From the NCBI RefSeq assembly GCF_000308215.1, contig NZ_CAJE01000013.1, positions 186,001 through 250,000 of the forward strand: a stretch of DNA of 64,000 nt. The letters are read 5' to 3'. The notes under the pieces were generated by a model that was not told the DNA's origin, ran no database searches, and saw only the letters and a list, made by a program, of their open reading frames with translations. Below, piece by piece: positions 9,570-17,589 of this stretch. Source of the DNA: Methanomassiliicoccus luminyensis B10. Lineage in GTDB: Archaea > Thermoplasmatota > Thermoplasmata > Methanomassiliicoccales > Methanomassiliicoccaceae. The translations under genes and the position numbers were made by a program. Numbering within the stretch: position 1 is the stretch's first letter; the number at the start of each line of letters is the position of its first letter.

Positions 9570-9711
9570 CGAGGTTGACTGGCGGAAGGTCCTCTAGGGC
9601 AAGGTAGTAGCGTCCCTCGGGCCCCTTGAGGACCTTGTGCTCCAAACGGACACCCACTGCGCGCCTTCGATACTCCCAGCCGTCCGCCTTCACCATGCCA
9701 ATCACAAGCAT
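9523..9711 (-). CDS. Unknown 62-residue element protein
   Basis: Starts MLVIGMVKADGWEYRRR and continues with a charged strand-rich region. No family is recognised. It is the first gene of a short minus-strand run that diverges from the ribbon-helix-helix gene at 9789. Confidence 0.5.
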   Translation of the reverse strand: MLVIGMVKADGWEYRRRAVGVRLEHKVLKGPEGRYYLALEDLPPVNLDANVEQLLAALAGRV

Positions 9712-9788
9712 GTTCTACCCCCATTCGGTGGCAAGATTTGCCCCTTGGTATGTGTAGGTAGTAGTAAGTATTAATATTCTTTGGTAGT

Positions 9789-9968
9789 ATGAGGTTGTCT
9801 ATGGTAGCAAAAAAGAAGCAGGAGGAGGAACTGAAGGAGAAGGTTAGCGTGTCCCTATCAAAAGAGACTATTGAGTGGCTTGATAAAGAGGTCGAGGCCA
9901 AGGAGTTCGGCTCTCGGAGCCATGGCATCGAGAAGGCCATCGCAGAATACAGAAAGGGGAAGAAGTAA
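9789..9968 (+). CDS. Ribbon-helix-helix DNA-binding protein
   Basis: 59 residues (or 55 from the in-frame ATG at 9801). The pattern KVSVSLSKETIEWLDKEV followed by FGSRSHGIEKAI is a classic MetJ/Arc (CopG-like) ribbon-helix-helix. It is the only plus-strand gene in element 1 and diverges from the 9523 gene. The AT-rich sequence at 9755-9785 is the likely shared promoter, so it may be the element's repressor. It resembles the RHH protein at 48179, which shares an RSHGIE motif. Confidence 0.8.
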   Translation: MRLSMVAKKKQEEELKEKVSVSLSKETIEWLDKEVEAKEFGSRSHGIEKAIAEYRKGKK

Positions 9969-9996
9969 GGAAGCGACTAGGCCTTATCGGTTAAGC

Positions 9997-10377
9997 CTAG
10001 CCTTCTAGTTCTTCGGGTTTGATATCGTAATGCTTTATCCATCTCTGTACTTCCGGAGACTCCCAACTCTTTTTGGCTTTCTTGCTTTTTACCGCGGCAT
10101 TTTTTACAGTCTTCAACATTCTGATCGTTGCTATTCGAGGGGCGGTTATAAGCTCCTTAAAGAATAGGTCATGCTCACCGCCTGGATTGGCTCGACCTGA
10201 TTCTTCCCATTCTGCAAAGAGACTTTCAGGCATCTCCATTAGTCTAAGAGCTTCAGGGTATCCCATAGTCCCCGAGGAACATAGATTAAGGATTTTCTCT
10301 TTATCTTCCTGGGTCAGTTGAGAAGGCGTCTTGACATTATGCCAGTCGACAGTAAACTCGTCTAAAACCGAAGTCAT
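9997..10377 (-). CDS. Unknown element protein, possible terminase small subunit-like
   Basis: 126 residues, mostly helical. An N-terminal half with a helix-turn-helix-like stretch (YPEALRLMEMPESLFAEWEESG) is followed by a lysine-rich tail. Phage small terminase proteins have this look, but no decisive motif was found. Repeats at 10499-10577 lie upstream of its start, in the intergenic region. Confidence 0.5.
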   Translation of the reverse strand: MTSVLDEFTVDWHNVKTPSQLTQEDKEKILNLCSSGTMGYPEALRLMEMPESLFAEWEESGRANPGGEHDLFFKELITAPRIATIRMLKTVKNAAVKSKKAKKSWESPEVQRWIKHYDIKPEELEG

Positions 10378-10498
10378 AGTACTTCCATCGGCTCTGCACT
10401 TATGAACCTTGTCTATTGTCGGTAAGAGCTACCGTCGCCCAGCAGGATTTTTTCTAAGCGACAGCACAATCGAAGTGTCCCGTCCTCCCCTTCTCCCG

Positions 10499-10577
10499 CT
10501 GGGCGTCGCTTGCGTTTGTACCTCTGGGCGTGATTACTATTTTAGGAGCTATAGAATAATTATGTACCTCTGGGCGT
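10499..10577. repeat. Iteron cluster A (CTCTGGGCGT repeats)
   Basis: Three copies of a CTGGGCGT core at 10499, 10524 and 10570, the last two inside the longer match TACCTCTGGGCGT. They lie in the 228-bp gap upstream of the minus-strand gene at 9997-10377. The first two copies are 25 bp apart, the same spacing as in cluster B at 12.47 kb. Confidence 0.65.
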
Positions 10578-10605
10578 CGGGCGGGGAAACGTTCCTATTG
10601 CATCA

Positions 10606-11460
10606 TCAGCGCGTCCCGTCACGGTCCAGCCTGGAAATCATCGAATCCAGGACCGGCTGGTACCGGCATCTGCAGAAGGGAGGGTGGCCTTCTTCGAAGC
10701 GATAGGTGCAGCCGGGATTGGGGATGGGGTGCGTCTCCAGGGCCTCCTCGATCGAGAAGACCTTCCCGTGTGAAGACCGGCACGCTTCGCACCCGCCGAC
10801 GGCGGAGATCTTGACCTCTCTGAACCTCTTCCGTTCCATTTGCAGGTCCATGTCGTTCGACAGCCTGATCAGGGGAGAGGGGTCCTTCCCCTGCGATTCC
10901 AGGAAGATGGCCTGCCCGTAGTAGATCATCTTCAGCAGATGCAGGTCCCCGATGTTCTCCAGAACGAGACGGTTGCTCAGTGACCAGACCGCATCGGCGT
11001 AGGTCCAGGGCCGTCCGTCCTTCCGGAGCTTGGCATATTCGGCCTCGATGGCGACCTTGTCGATGCCGTATTGGCGGAACAGACGGGCGCCGGTGTTGAT
11101 CACGTGCAGCTCCGCCTTCCGTGCGTTGAGCTTCTTCTCGCCCTCATCATCCAACAGTTGGCGCTCCTTCGTCTCCGGGTTCACCAAGACATGCAGACTA
11201 GCCATGCAGTGAGGGCAGCTGAGCTTGGTCGACCGCTTGACCTCCACGATCTTCCCGCAGCGAGGGCAGGGCGAAGGCGGCAAAGGGCCGGCCTTCGGTC
11301 GGTCCTTCCTGACCGCGGATGTCCCTGTTCCGTCGCTGATGTCGGGCGAGTTCGCTCTACCGGTCGCCGTGACCTCTGGCCGCTCCATCTTCTCCCCACA
11401 CCGCCCGCAAAAGTTCGCTGCAGCCCCAACCTCACTTCCGCATTTCGAACAGATTGTCAT
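10606..11460 (-). CDS. Zinc-ribbon protein with head-morphogenesis-like C-terminus
   Basis: 284 residues. An N-terminal double zinc ribbon (CSKCG..CGRCG) is followed by a linker, a second ribbon (CPRCG..CPHC) near residue 65-85, a helical middle, and a C-terminal section with CEACRSSHGKVF and HPPFCRCRYQPV. That last pattern resembles the C-terminus of phage Mu gpF-type minor head proteins (C-x-x-C near a G-K-V-F and a terminal C-R-C). A fusion of cellular-style ribbons to a virion protein tail would be unusual. The assignment is tentative. Confidence 0.55.
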   Translation of the reverse strand: MTICSKCGSEVGAAANFCGRCGEKMERPEVTATGRANSPDISDGTGTSAVRKDRPKAGPLPPSPCPRCGKIVEVKRSTKLSCPHCMASLHVLVNPETKERQLLDDEGEKKLNARKAELHVINTGARLFRQYGIDKVAIEAEYAKLRKDGRPWTYADAVWSLSNRLVLENIGDLHLLKMIYYGQAIFLESQGKDPSPLIRLSNDMDLQMERKRFREVKISAVGGCEACRSSHGKVFSIEEALETHPIPNPGCTYRFEEGHPPFCRCRYQPVLDSMISRLDRDGTR

Positions 11461-11566
11461 AGTCCCCTATCAGGAACGCGGGCGCCGTACATAATCGATA
11501 TGTGATGAGCAGAACATCCCGCTCTCTGCGCGCCGCCTCAACTACCAGTGCGTTTCGGACCCCTTA

Positions 11567-11737
11567 CTAACGTCCGTTCCCGTTAATGATCTCGGTGATG
11601 CTGCTTATCTCGCCCTTCTTCAGCGCATCAAACTTGTCCATATTAAGGCACGAGTCGCACACTATAGTTCGGCAGTGGGAACAGTCGCCGCACTTCTTGT
11701 CGGTGTTGTCCTTGCTTTCGCTCTTCTTCCTAGCCAT
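11567..11737 (-). CDS. Small cysteine-rich zinc-binding element protein
   Basis: 56 residues from ATG 11737, preceded by AGGAGG at good spacing. A lysine-rich start is followed by CGDCSHCRTIVCDSC, enough for one zinc site, and a helical tail. A longer version would begin 24 bases upstream. Function is unknown. Confidence 0.6.
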   Translation of the reverse strand: MARKKSESKDNTDKKCGDCSHCRTIVCDSCLNMDKFDALKKGEISSITEIINGNGR

Positions 11738-11738
11738 A

Positions 11739-11972
11739 TCATTCCTCCTTCTGGGCGTCATGCCGTCCTTTAGCTTCCACGTCGAGCATGATCACGCGCC
11801 GCCTGCCTTTCGGGGGGACCAGCCCACAGGTGTCGCACTCGTGAAGGTCGGCGGAGAGTACCCGCCCGTGGGGACACTCCAGCACCTTCAATGGGTCGAC
11901 GATCAGGAAGCAGTTCCTGCCATTAGGGTTCAGGCGATCCTCCAGATTCTTTATTCTATTCTCGATACTCAT
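11739..11972 (-). CDS. Small zinc-binding element protein with coiled-coil start
   Basis: 77 residues from ATG 11972, which overlaps the upstream gene's stop by four bases. A short helix (SIENRIKNLEDRL) is followed by strands and a zinc-like set of residues (CPHG, H, CDTCG). The reading frame continues further upstream but that part is composition-biased shadow. No family is recognised. Confidence 0.6.
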   Translation of the reverse strand: MSIENRIKNLEDRLNPNGRNCFLIVDPLKVLECPHGRVLSADLHECDTCGLVPPKGRRRVIMLDVEAKGRHDAQKEE

Positions 11973-12376
11973 CTTATCGTCTCCCCGATCTTCTTCTCGA
12001 GCTCCGCGAGCCTGCGTTCCAGGTCCGACTGCTCGCTCACCTTGGCGTATTGCCCGGCCAGCCCGGCGATGGCGTTGGCCACCGAAGGGTGCATCTTCCC
12101 GCTGCCGACCATGTTGATCGTCCTCGACAGCAGCGGCCGCAAGTCTCCGATCTCCTTGATGTTGCAGTTCTTCCATCCCTCGAGACCATCACGGAGCTTG
12201 GTCTTCCCGCCCTTTCTCAGCGCTTCCTTCCTCCGCTGCACGATCTCCGGCCTCTGGTCATGGACGGAACAGAACTCGCTGTCCCTGAGACAATATGCCC
12301 GGCAACGGCTTCCGTCCGGCCGGACGTGAGTACATCGTCTCGATGGTCCCGAAACTGACGGGGGGGCGGGGGTCAT
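11969..12376 (-). CDS. Zinc-knuckle protein, phage small-terminase-like
   Basis: 135 residues. The N-terminus (CTHVRPDGSRCRAYCLRDSEFCSVH) is a small zinc motif common in phage and mobile-element proteins of unknown role, often encoded near terminase genes. The rest is helical and ends in a coiled coil (LERRLAELEKKI). Cluster B repeats lie about 95-160 bases upstream of its start. Confidence 0.6.
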   Translation of the reverse strand: MTPAPPSVSGPSRRCTHVRPDGSRCRAYCLRDSEFCSVHDQRPEIVQRRKEALRKGGKTKLRDGLEGWKNCNIKEIGDLRPLLSRTINMVGSGKMHPSVANAIAGLAGQYAKVSEQSDLERRLAELEKKIGETIR

Positions 12377-12469
12377 AACCGCCCCTGTTCGTTCGCCTCT
12401 AAGTCCTCGAAAGGGCAGGGATATTTGGCGCTCTCCTGCCCCTCGGTCGACCGAGTTCGCTCTCTCCCT

Positions 12470-12538
12470 CTGGGCGTGATACCGACATTTACCTCTGGGC
12501 GTGCCTTGGGCTCAGAGTCCTTCATTACCGCTGGGCGT
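12470..12538. repeat. Iteron cluster B (CTCTGGGCGTG repeats)
   Basis: Three CTGGGCGT cores at 12470, 12495 and 12531, within CTCTGGGCGTG or CGCTGGGCGTG contexts. As in cluster A, the first two are 25 bp apart and the group precedes a minus-strand gene (12376). A short frame runs through them but is probably not coding. Confidence 0.65.
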
Positions 12539-12560
12539 GATGAGAGCTCGGCCTCCCTGA

Positions 12561-12917
12561 TCATGGCCCGCCGCTCCGTCGCTCACGTCCCCTACGCTCG
12601 ATCTCCCCGGTGAAGGCCCGCACATACCGCTGGGACAGCTCCATGACCTCCGAGTCGTGCAGGGTGATTGTGTAAAGGGTGGCGTATAGCTCGCCCCCGA
12701 TGGCTGCGATCTTTTCCTGCAGGTTGATCACTCGTGGGTCCATGCCGGGGTCGGCACCGCGCTCCAGGTCCCCGATCGCCATCTGGTAGAGCTCGAGGGC
12801 GAGGCGAACGGAGTCCGGATGATCGAGTATTCGCCGTTCCCGCTCCGTATCCACGGCCGTGCGGGGCAGGAGCTGTATGCCTCCGGCCGGCCATCCATCT
12901 GGATGGCCACGATTCAT
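12561..12917 (-). CDS. Unknown element protein downstream of tape measure
   Basis: 118 residues, helical, with an ELYQMAIGDLERG segment and a basic C-terminus. Its start overlaps the tape-measure stop (ATGA at 12914-12917), which supports translational coupling. The position just after a tape measure is usual for distal tail or minor tail genes, but no motif confirms that. Confidence 0.55.
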   Translation of the reverse strand: MNRGHPDGWPAGGIQLLPRTAVDTERERRILDHPDSVRLALELYQMAIGDLERGADPGMDPRVINLQEKIAAIGGELYATLYTITLHDSEVMELSQRYVRAFTGEIERRGRERRSGGP

Positions 12918-14704
12918 CCCATCATCCCCCTCTCCCGCTGGAGCTTCGAGGCGATGGCTTCCGTCACCAGGTCCACGTCCCTCGCCCCGTCCACGTTGAA
13001 GATGTAAGTGTTGCCGCCTCCCCTGCCGGAGTCGTAGGCCCTCGTCTCCGCCGGGTTGAGAACACGCTCGGGGCCGGTATCGCCAATGACCGCAAAGGTG
13101 GGCTCCGTCACTAGTCCACCACTACCGTAATAAGCGACGAGACTCCCCCCGTAATCCTCCCACCGCTGATCCTCGGTCCACTCGCCGTCGGCACTCCCAC
13201 TATGGGCCGTCTCCCATAGATACTTCCAACTAGCGTCGCTCTTGTATGTGGGCTTGGTATTCCGGTATTTCGCTACAGTATTGTCGTCAAGTTCCACGTC
13301 CGAGTCCCCCACGTACCAGAACCGTGTGGGGTTTCCGTTGGCATCAGTCCCGTCGCGGGACCACCGTATCATGACGTGACGGGTCTTCACAGGACCGCCG
13401 GAACCGCCCGCCCCACCGGCCGAGGAGCCTCCTCCACTCCCATCGCTGAGCCCCTGGAGATTAAGCTCCTGTCCCTGCTGCCAATTGTTCTCCGCATTTT
13501 TCCTGAGCTCGTCGCCCTGCTCCTTGTTGGCAGGCGCACCGTACATCTCGGAGAGCGCGTACACTCCCGCGGCCGCAACCCCGGCGGCGCCTACCAGTGC
13601 CAGACCGAACCCGGTGAGGCCGAGGCCGAAGGACTTGGCAGCGTTCCAAATCCACTGAGCGGAGGCGGCCGCAAGCGTGGCACCAGTCAGCAGTGAGAAC
13701 GCTATCCTCGTTTCCTCGCTGTCGGTTGTGAAGGCACCAAATGCGAAGCCGAGTGAGGCTGCCCCCATGGCGGCCGAGAAGAGCGGTCCCGCCTTGTCAC
13801 TGCCCAAGCCGCTGATCTTCCCCTTGAGAGTTTCTAGGTGCTCACCGATGCCTAAGCCCTGCATCCCCTTCCATGCTCTTGACAGACCATCGATGCCGGA
13901 GATGACCGCCGGCACCACCGTCAGGGCGGTCCTGGTCATCTGATCATTGAGATCGTTCTGAGCCATCTGCACCTTCTGCGTGGCGAGCTCGGCGGCCTGA
14001 TTGGCGATCTCCAGGTTAGTGTAGGCGGCCACCGTCTCTGGGGCGTCGGCCCCATACTTCGCCAGGGCGGCGTTGTAACTCGTCTGGGCAACGCCTACCG
14101 ACTTGGTCGCTCGGTCGGCGGCCAGGGTCGCCATCTCCACCTGGTATTGCTTTTTCTCGATGCTGTCGAACGCCTGGTAGAGGGCGAAGCCAGAGGTCAA
14201 TGCCTGGGTCATCCCCAGGGCGGAATCCTTCATGGCTGCAGTGTTCTTCTTGCTGGCCGCCTCCACCTTCTCGTGGGACTGAGCCACCTTGTCGTTCGCC
14301 AGGGCGGCGTCGTTGTTGGCCTTGGTCATGTTCTGCGCCGCTGCCACCGCCTGTGGAGAGTTGGCCCCATATTCGGCCACTGCGTCGTTGTAAGTTTGTT
14401 GTGCTTCGGCCGCCCTTTGAGCTGCCTGCTCCGCCTCAATGACCGCGTTGCTCAACGATATCTGAGCCCTCTCCGTGTCCGATAGAGCGCGGCCTAGGTC
14501 CTCGCCCGATCGCGCCGTCTCGTTCATCTCATCGGAGAGGCCGCGCATGGAGTCACTGGCCTGGTCGCCGGCCTGGGCCATGTTCGAGGCCATCTCTTGC
14601 GTCTCGTTGGAAAGGTCTTCTACCGCGCCCTTGGCCTCCTCCGCGCCCCTTTTGAGCTCGGAGGAGTTCATGCCCACCCGGAAGCTTATGCCCTCGATCT
14701 CCAC
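12914..14704 (-). CDS. Tail tape-measure protein
   Basis: 596 residues. Residues ~10-300 are alanine-rich coiled coil with two related copies of a Y-N-A-(A/V)-x-x-Y-G-A-(N/D) module roughly 110 residues apart. Hydrophobic segments at about 320-400 are typical of tape measures that enter the host membrane. The C-terminus has the family hallmark FAVIGDTGPERVLNP. Tape measures set tail length in tailed viruses. This one is shorter than most, implying a short tail or reduction. It is the main evidence that element 1 descends from a head-tailed archaeal virus. Confidence 0.85.
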   Translation of the reverse strand: MEIEGISFRVGMNSSELKRGAEEAKGAVEDLSNETQEMASNMAQAGDQASDSMRGLSDEMNETARSGEDLGRALSDTERAQISLSNAVIEAEQAAQRAAEAQQTYNDAVAEYGANSPQAVAAAQNMTKANNDAALANDKVAQSHEKVEAASKKNTAAMKDSALGMTQALTSGFALYQAFDSIEKKQYQVEMATLAADRATKSVGVAQTSYNAALAKYGADAPETVAAYTNLEIANQAAELATQKVQMAQNDLNDQMTRTALTVVPAVISGIDGLSRAWKGMQGLGIGEHLETLKGKISGLGSDKAGPLFSAAMGAASLGFAFGAFTTDSEETRIAFSLLTGATLAAASAQWIWNAAKSFGLGLTGFGLALVGAAGVAAAGVYALSEMYGAPANKEQGDELRKNAENNWQQGQELNLQGLSDGSGGGSSAGGAGGSGGPVKTRHVMIRWSRDGTDANGNPTRFWYVGDSDVELDDNTVAKYRNTKPTYKSDASWKYLWETAHSGSADGEWTEDQRWEDYGGSLVAYYGSGGLVTEPTFAVIGDTGPERVLNPAETRAYDSGRGGGNTYIFNVDGARDVDLVTEAIASKLQRERGMMG

Positions 14705-14707
14705 TAA

Positions 14708-15082
14708 TCATCCCCCCTTAGGTCCTTCCTCACTGTCGCCAACCGACGGGACCGTTGCAGATGGTTGCTCCGAGACCTTCACCAGCAGCCGCTCCTCATC
14801 TAGTACCTGACCCCGGATGGTGGCCGCAATGAGCTTCATCGACACGTCCTTGTTCCTTGCGTTGATCAGCCGGCCAGCGTCCACTAGGGTGAAGTTCTCC
14901 ACCTCGTCTTTGAGGCCACAATAGATGACCATCCTGGTGTCCTCGTCGCTCTCCAACTGTATGTCGCTGACCTTGCGACCGGTGAGCTCGTTCCAGTTGC
15001 AGATGGTGTTGAGGTTCCACTGAAATTTGAGGAGGTGGAAATCGATGCTTCCTGCCCGGACCCTGTCCTGGTCCATGGTCAT
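14708..15082 (-). CDS. Probable tail assembly protein upstream of tape measure
   Basis: 124 residues, a small alpha/beta protein with an N-terminal FHLLKFQWNLNTICNWNELTG and acidic C-terminus. In tailed viruses the gene just before the tape measure usually encodes the tail assembly chaperone, and the size fits. No slippery sequence was identified. The functional call rests on position. Confidence 0.5.
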   Translation of the reverse strand: MTMDQDRVRAGSIDFHLLKFQWNLNTICNWNELTGRKVSDIQLESDEDTRMVIYCGLKDEVENFTLVDAGRLINARNKDVSMKLIAATIRGQVLDEERLLVKVSEQPSATVPSVGDSEEGPKGG

Positions 15083-15336
15083 CTCCTCCTTTCCCGGTCG
15101 GTAACCGGTTCGGTCGCCTCTTCCAAGCAGCCATTGCTGCCCACGAACACGACATGCACATACTCCTCACTCTTGACCGGCGAGTGCTGATGGGCGTAGG
15201 CCGCTACACCGTCATGCCTCTCTGCCGTGCGCACCGTCATGAACCGATCATCTTTGCCGTCGTACGAGGCGACAAGCTTGTCCATGCTGGTGTCGAGGAA
15301 CACGTAGTGATCTCCAGTCCGGACAATCTTCTTCAT
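15079..15336 (-). CDS. Unknown small element protein
   Basis: 85 residues, strand-rich (VRTGDHYVFLDTS, EYVHVVFVGSNG), ending in an arginine-rich tail. It overlaps both neighbours by four bases, so it is part of one tightly packed transcription unit. No family is recognised. Confidence 0.6.
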   Translation of the reverse strand: MKKIVRTGDHYVFLDTSMDKLVASYDGKDDRFMTVRTAERHDGVAAYAHQHSPVKSEEYVHVVFVGSNGCLEEATEPVTDRERRR

Positions 15337-15986
15337 GGCCGCTCACCATCCCTGCCTTTCTCAAGATCATCATAAGTCCCTTGGTCCGCCAGAAGGCCCA
15401 TGGGTTTGCCATCGTAGAAGCACCGACCATCGATCATGATCCGGAGCTCATGTCCGCAATTTGGGCAGGGACAAGTCTTTGTAAACACCATAGTGGACAT
15501 TCCCAATCTGACCTCTCCATCCATGGAAAAGACGGACATTCTATTCTTGGAAAATGTCGTTGTTCTTTTCAGATAGAGCATAAGCGTCTTGACGATAGGA
15601 AGGGGGTTGCCGCATTCCGGGCAGGACATACTATCCAGGCTCTCTGGCTTCTCCACTATCTTCTCGTTGATGGAGACGACCATGTCACGAGGATAGGCTG
15701 AAAGGATAGCTTCCTCCTGCTTTCTAATTCTCTCCCCCTCCTCCCTTTCCATGAGTTCATGGCGCAACCTTTCCTCCTCGGCTTTCTTGGCCTGCTCCTC
15801 GGCACGGATTCTTTCTTTCTCACCCTCAAGCGAGCTGCCGTTCTGTCTGAGGATCCTGTCGATGACTTCGCTGTCATGGACATTCCTACCGGGCGTTTGA
15901 TGCCACGGGTCTCTTTCCATCTTGTTCGCCTGAGACCTCTCTTCGATGGCTTTCCCCTGGGCCTGCTGGATGGGGACTCCCATCAA
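15333..15986 (-). CDS. Coiled-coil and zinc-ribbon element protein
   Basis: 217 residues. Residues ~50-95 are a strongly charged coiled coil. A split zinc ribbon follows: CPECG at about 120 and CPCPNCG at about 175. Overlaps both neighbours by four bases. Function is unknown; ribbons of this kind in viral genes often bind nucleic acid or hold a fold together. Confidence 0.65.
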   Translation of the reverse strand: MMGVPIQQAQGKAIEERSQANKMERDPWHQTPGRNVHDSEVIDRILRQNGSSLEGEKERIRAEEQAKKAEEERLRHELMEREEGERIRKQEEAILSAYPRDMVVSINEKIVEKPESLDSMSCPECGNPLPIVKTLMLYLKRTTTFSKNRMSVFSMDGEVRLGMSTMVFTKTCPCPNCGHELRIMIDGRCFYDGKPMGLLADQGTYDDLEKGRDGERP

Positions 15987-16180
15987 TATCCCCTCTGAGT
16001 AAGGAAGTCATCCAGCGCTACCCTGGTGGCATGTGAGAAGTCAACGCAGCGCTCTTCCTTGTAACGCTGCAGGCGCCGGGCCGTCTGGGGTCCGAGCTTT
16101 ACCCTGATCCAGCCCTCGTTCTCCTGTCCTGCCGAGTTCCTCGCCGCCTGCTGCGGCCTCTCGTTCCGGGTCATCGGCAA
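15983..16180 (-). CDS. Small ribbon-helix-helix-like protein
   Basis: 65 residues. The C-terminal half (WIRVKLGPQTARRLQRYKEER, then FSHATRVALDDFL) has the strand-helix-helix layout of RHH DNA-binding proteins. It begins the operon that runs through the tape-measure gene, and so could be its regulator. The upstream gap holds GAAACTC repeats. Confidence 0.6.
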   Translation of the reverse strand: MPMTRNERPQQAARNSAGQENEGWIRVKLGPQTARRLQRYKEERCVDFSHATRVALDDFLTQRGY

Positions 16181-16411
16181 TTGACAATTGGCCTGGAGGG
16201 TTTAACGATTATGGCAATTACAGTACAATTCCGTTTACATTTGATGCTAGAGAGATCCATTTCTCATATAGAACAGAAATCATTAGCGCTAGCCTGGTCG
16301 CGCGTACGCGCGTAGGCGACTGTAGAAACTCCTGAAACTCAACCATGCTGGCTACGCGTGCATTGACCCTGCATAAACTCAAGAAACTCGCCGGGCAGGC
16401 AAGCTCGATGA
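16181..16411. promoter_or_regulatory. Control region with paired GAAACTC repeats
   Basis: This gap precedes the minus-strand structural operon. It contains a GCGCGTACGCGC palindrome near 16302 and two copies of AAACTC-N2-GAAACTC, at about 16325-16340 and 16374-16389, 49 bp apart. They could be regulator sites. Confidence 0.4.
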
Positions 16412-16929
16412 TCAGCGGCCCTTGACCCGGTCCCCCAGGAACCGCCTACGGGCCTTCAGGAACGCCTCCGCGTCGAACCTGGAGAAGCCCGTCGACCCGA
16501 TCCTGCACTTGGTCAGTGTCCGTTGGGTGAGATCGTGGTGGTCCTTCTTCAGCCTGGTGTCGGTCCATCGCACCATTTCGCCGGCGCCCTGCCCGTCGAT
16601 CGCGTAGATCTTGAACCGGTCGGGGGACGTCTCCATGCGCACGTCGTCCGCGGCCATGCTCCCGCAGATGGGCGTGCGGGGATTCAAAATGTTCGATTGC
16701 TCATCGAGCTCGACCTCCATGCCGCCCGCCTTGATCAGTGCTCCCGCCCGTCCTACCTCGAGGCTAGCGAACTCGAAGAACCGCTTGACGATATCGCTTC
16801 GGACCTTATCGTGGAAGACTCCGAGCTCGCCCTTGCGTAGAGGAGGTTTGTTACCAGGTCCGTGAATGGGTCGGCCAGCAGGCGCGGGGGGGGGGCCGCG
16901 TCCTCCCCGCTATTTCCCCGCTGTTTCAC
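16412..16929 (-). pseudogene. Element gene interrupted by a one-base frameshift
   Basis: Two frames join to give one plausible protein of about 172 residues. From GTG 16929 the frame reads to LLADPFTDLVTNLLYA. With one base added near 16835 it continues KGELGVFHDKVRSDIVKRFFEFA and on through the 102-residue frame that begins at the internal ATG 16720. The C-terminal part ends FLGDRVKGR. A run of ten G (plus strand) near 16890 is a second weak point. No family is recognised. Confidence 0.55.
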
Positions 16930-16948
16930 CGTCCCCGGCCCTCGCTGA

Positions 16949-17494
16949 TCACTTGTCCGTCTGCTGCCCCATGGCTGCCTTGGCATAACAGTCGAAGTGC
17001 ATCAGGGCCGTCCGGCTCTTGATCTCCCCTTTCAGGAGCTCTTCGAACCTGCGGGTTTCTAATTCATACCCTGCGTCACAGTCGTATACTCGCTTTCCGC
17101 ACAATATGCATGTGGGCTCCCCAGCAAAACGGGAAAGATCGATGGCCATGGGCCCATCGTAGTCTACGATGTAGAGCAACGAGAAGATGGGTAATGCCTG
17201 CATGCGGTGAAGTTCCTCGAAGCAATCTAGACGATGATTCAGCCTTTCGATTGTCTCTTCGAGCTCGGCCACTCTGCGGGGCAATTCCTCCGATAGTAGA
17301 TGCACGTGTTTCCTCGCCTGTTTGATCATCATAGAGGCAGTGCTTTCATGGATGCCAATCACCTGAGCGAGGGTTGCCGCTTCAGCATTCGCCACGGCCC
17401 TTAGGTCGGAGTAACCGGCCTCGCGAAGCCGTTCAGCAGTATATGGGCCACTCAAATCTAAGTCTTCTATTGTCTCGATCTTCCTGTCATTCAT
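16949..17494 (-). CDS. Helix-hairpin-helix and zinc-binding element protein
   Basis: 181 residues. The first 60 look like a helix-hairpin-helix pair (TAERLREAGYSDLRAVANA, then TLAQVIGI), which binds DNA non-specifically. A coiled coil follows (residues ~65-95), then a zinc-like set (CILCGKRVYDC, and C near the end). Function is unknown. Confidence 0.65.
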   Translation of the reverse strand: MNDRKIETIEDLDLSGPYTAERLREAGYSDLRAVANAEAATLAQVIGIHESTASMMIKQARKHVHLLSEELPRRVAELEETIERLNHRLDCFEELHRMQALPIFSLLYIVDYDGPMAIDLSRFAGEPTCILCGKRVYDCDAGYELETRRFEELLKGEIKSRTALMHFDCYAKAAMGQQTDK

Positions 17495-17589
17495 GGGCTC
17501 CTTGGAGCATCGACGTAGGGTCGATAAAAAGAGTGAGGTTGCTCCTGTTGAAGCTGATGGAGTAGGGCGCCCTGGCAGTCATTAATCTA

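Noticed and set aside
12373-12564. Short minus-strand coding frame through the cluster B repeats
   Set aside because: The repeats match non-coding cluster A and the peptide is biased by them, so the region is treated as regulatory.
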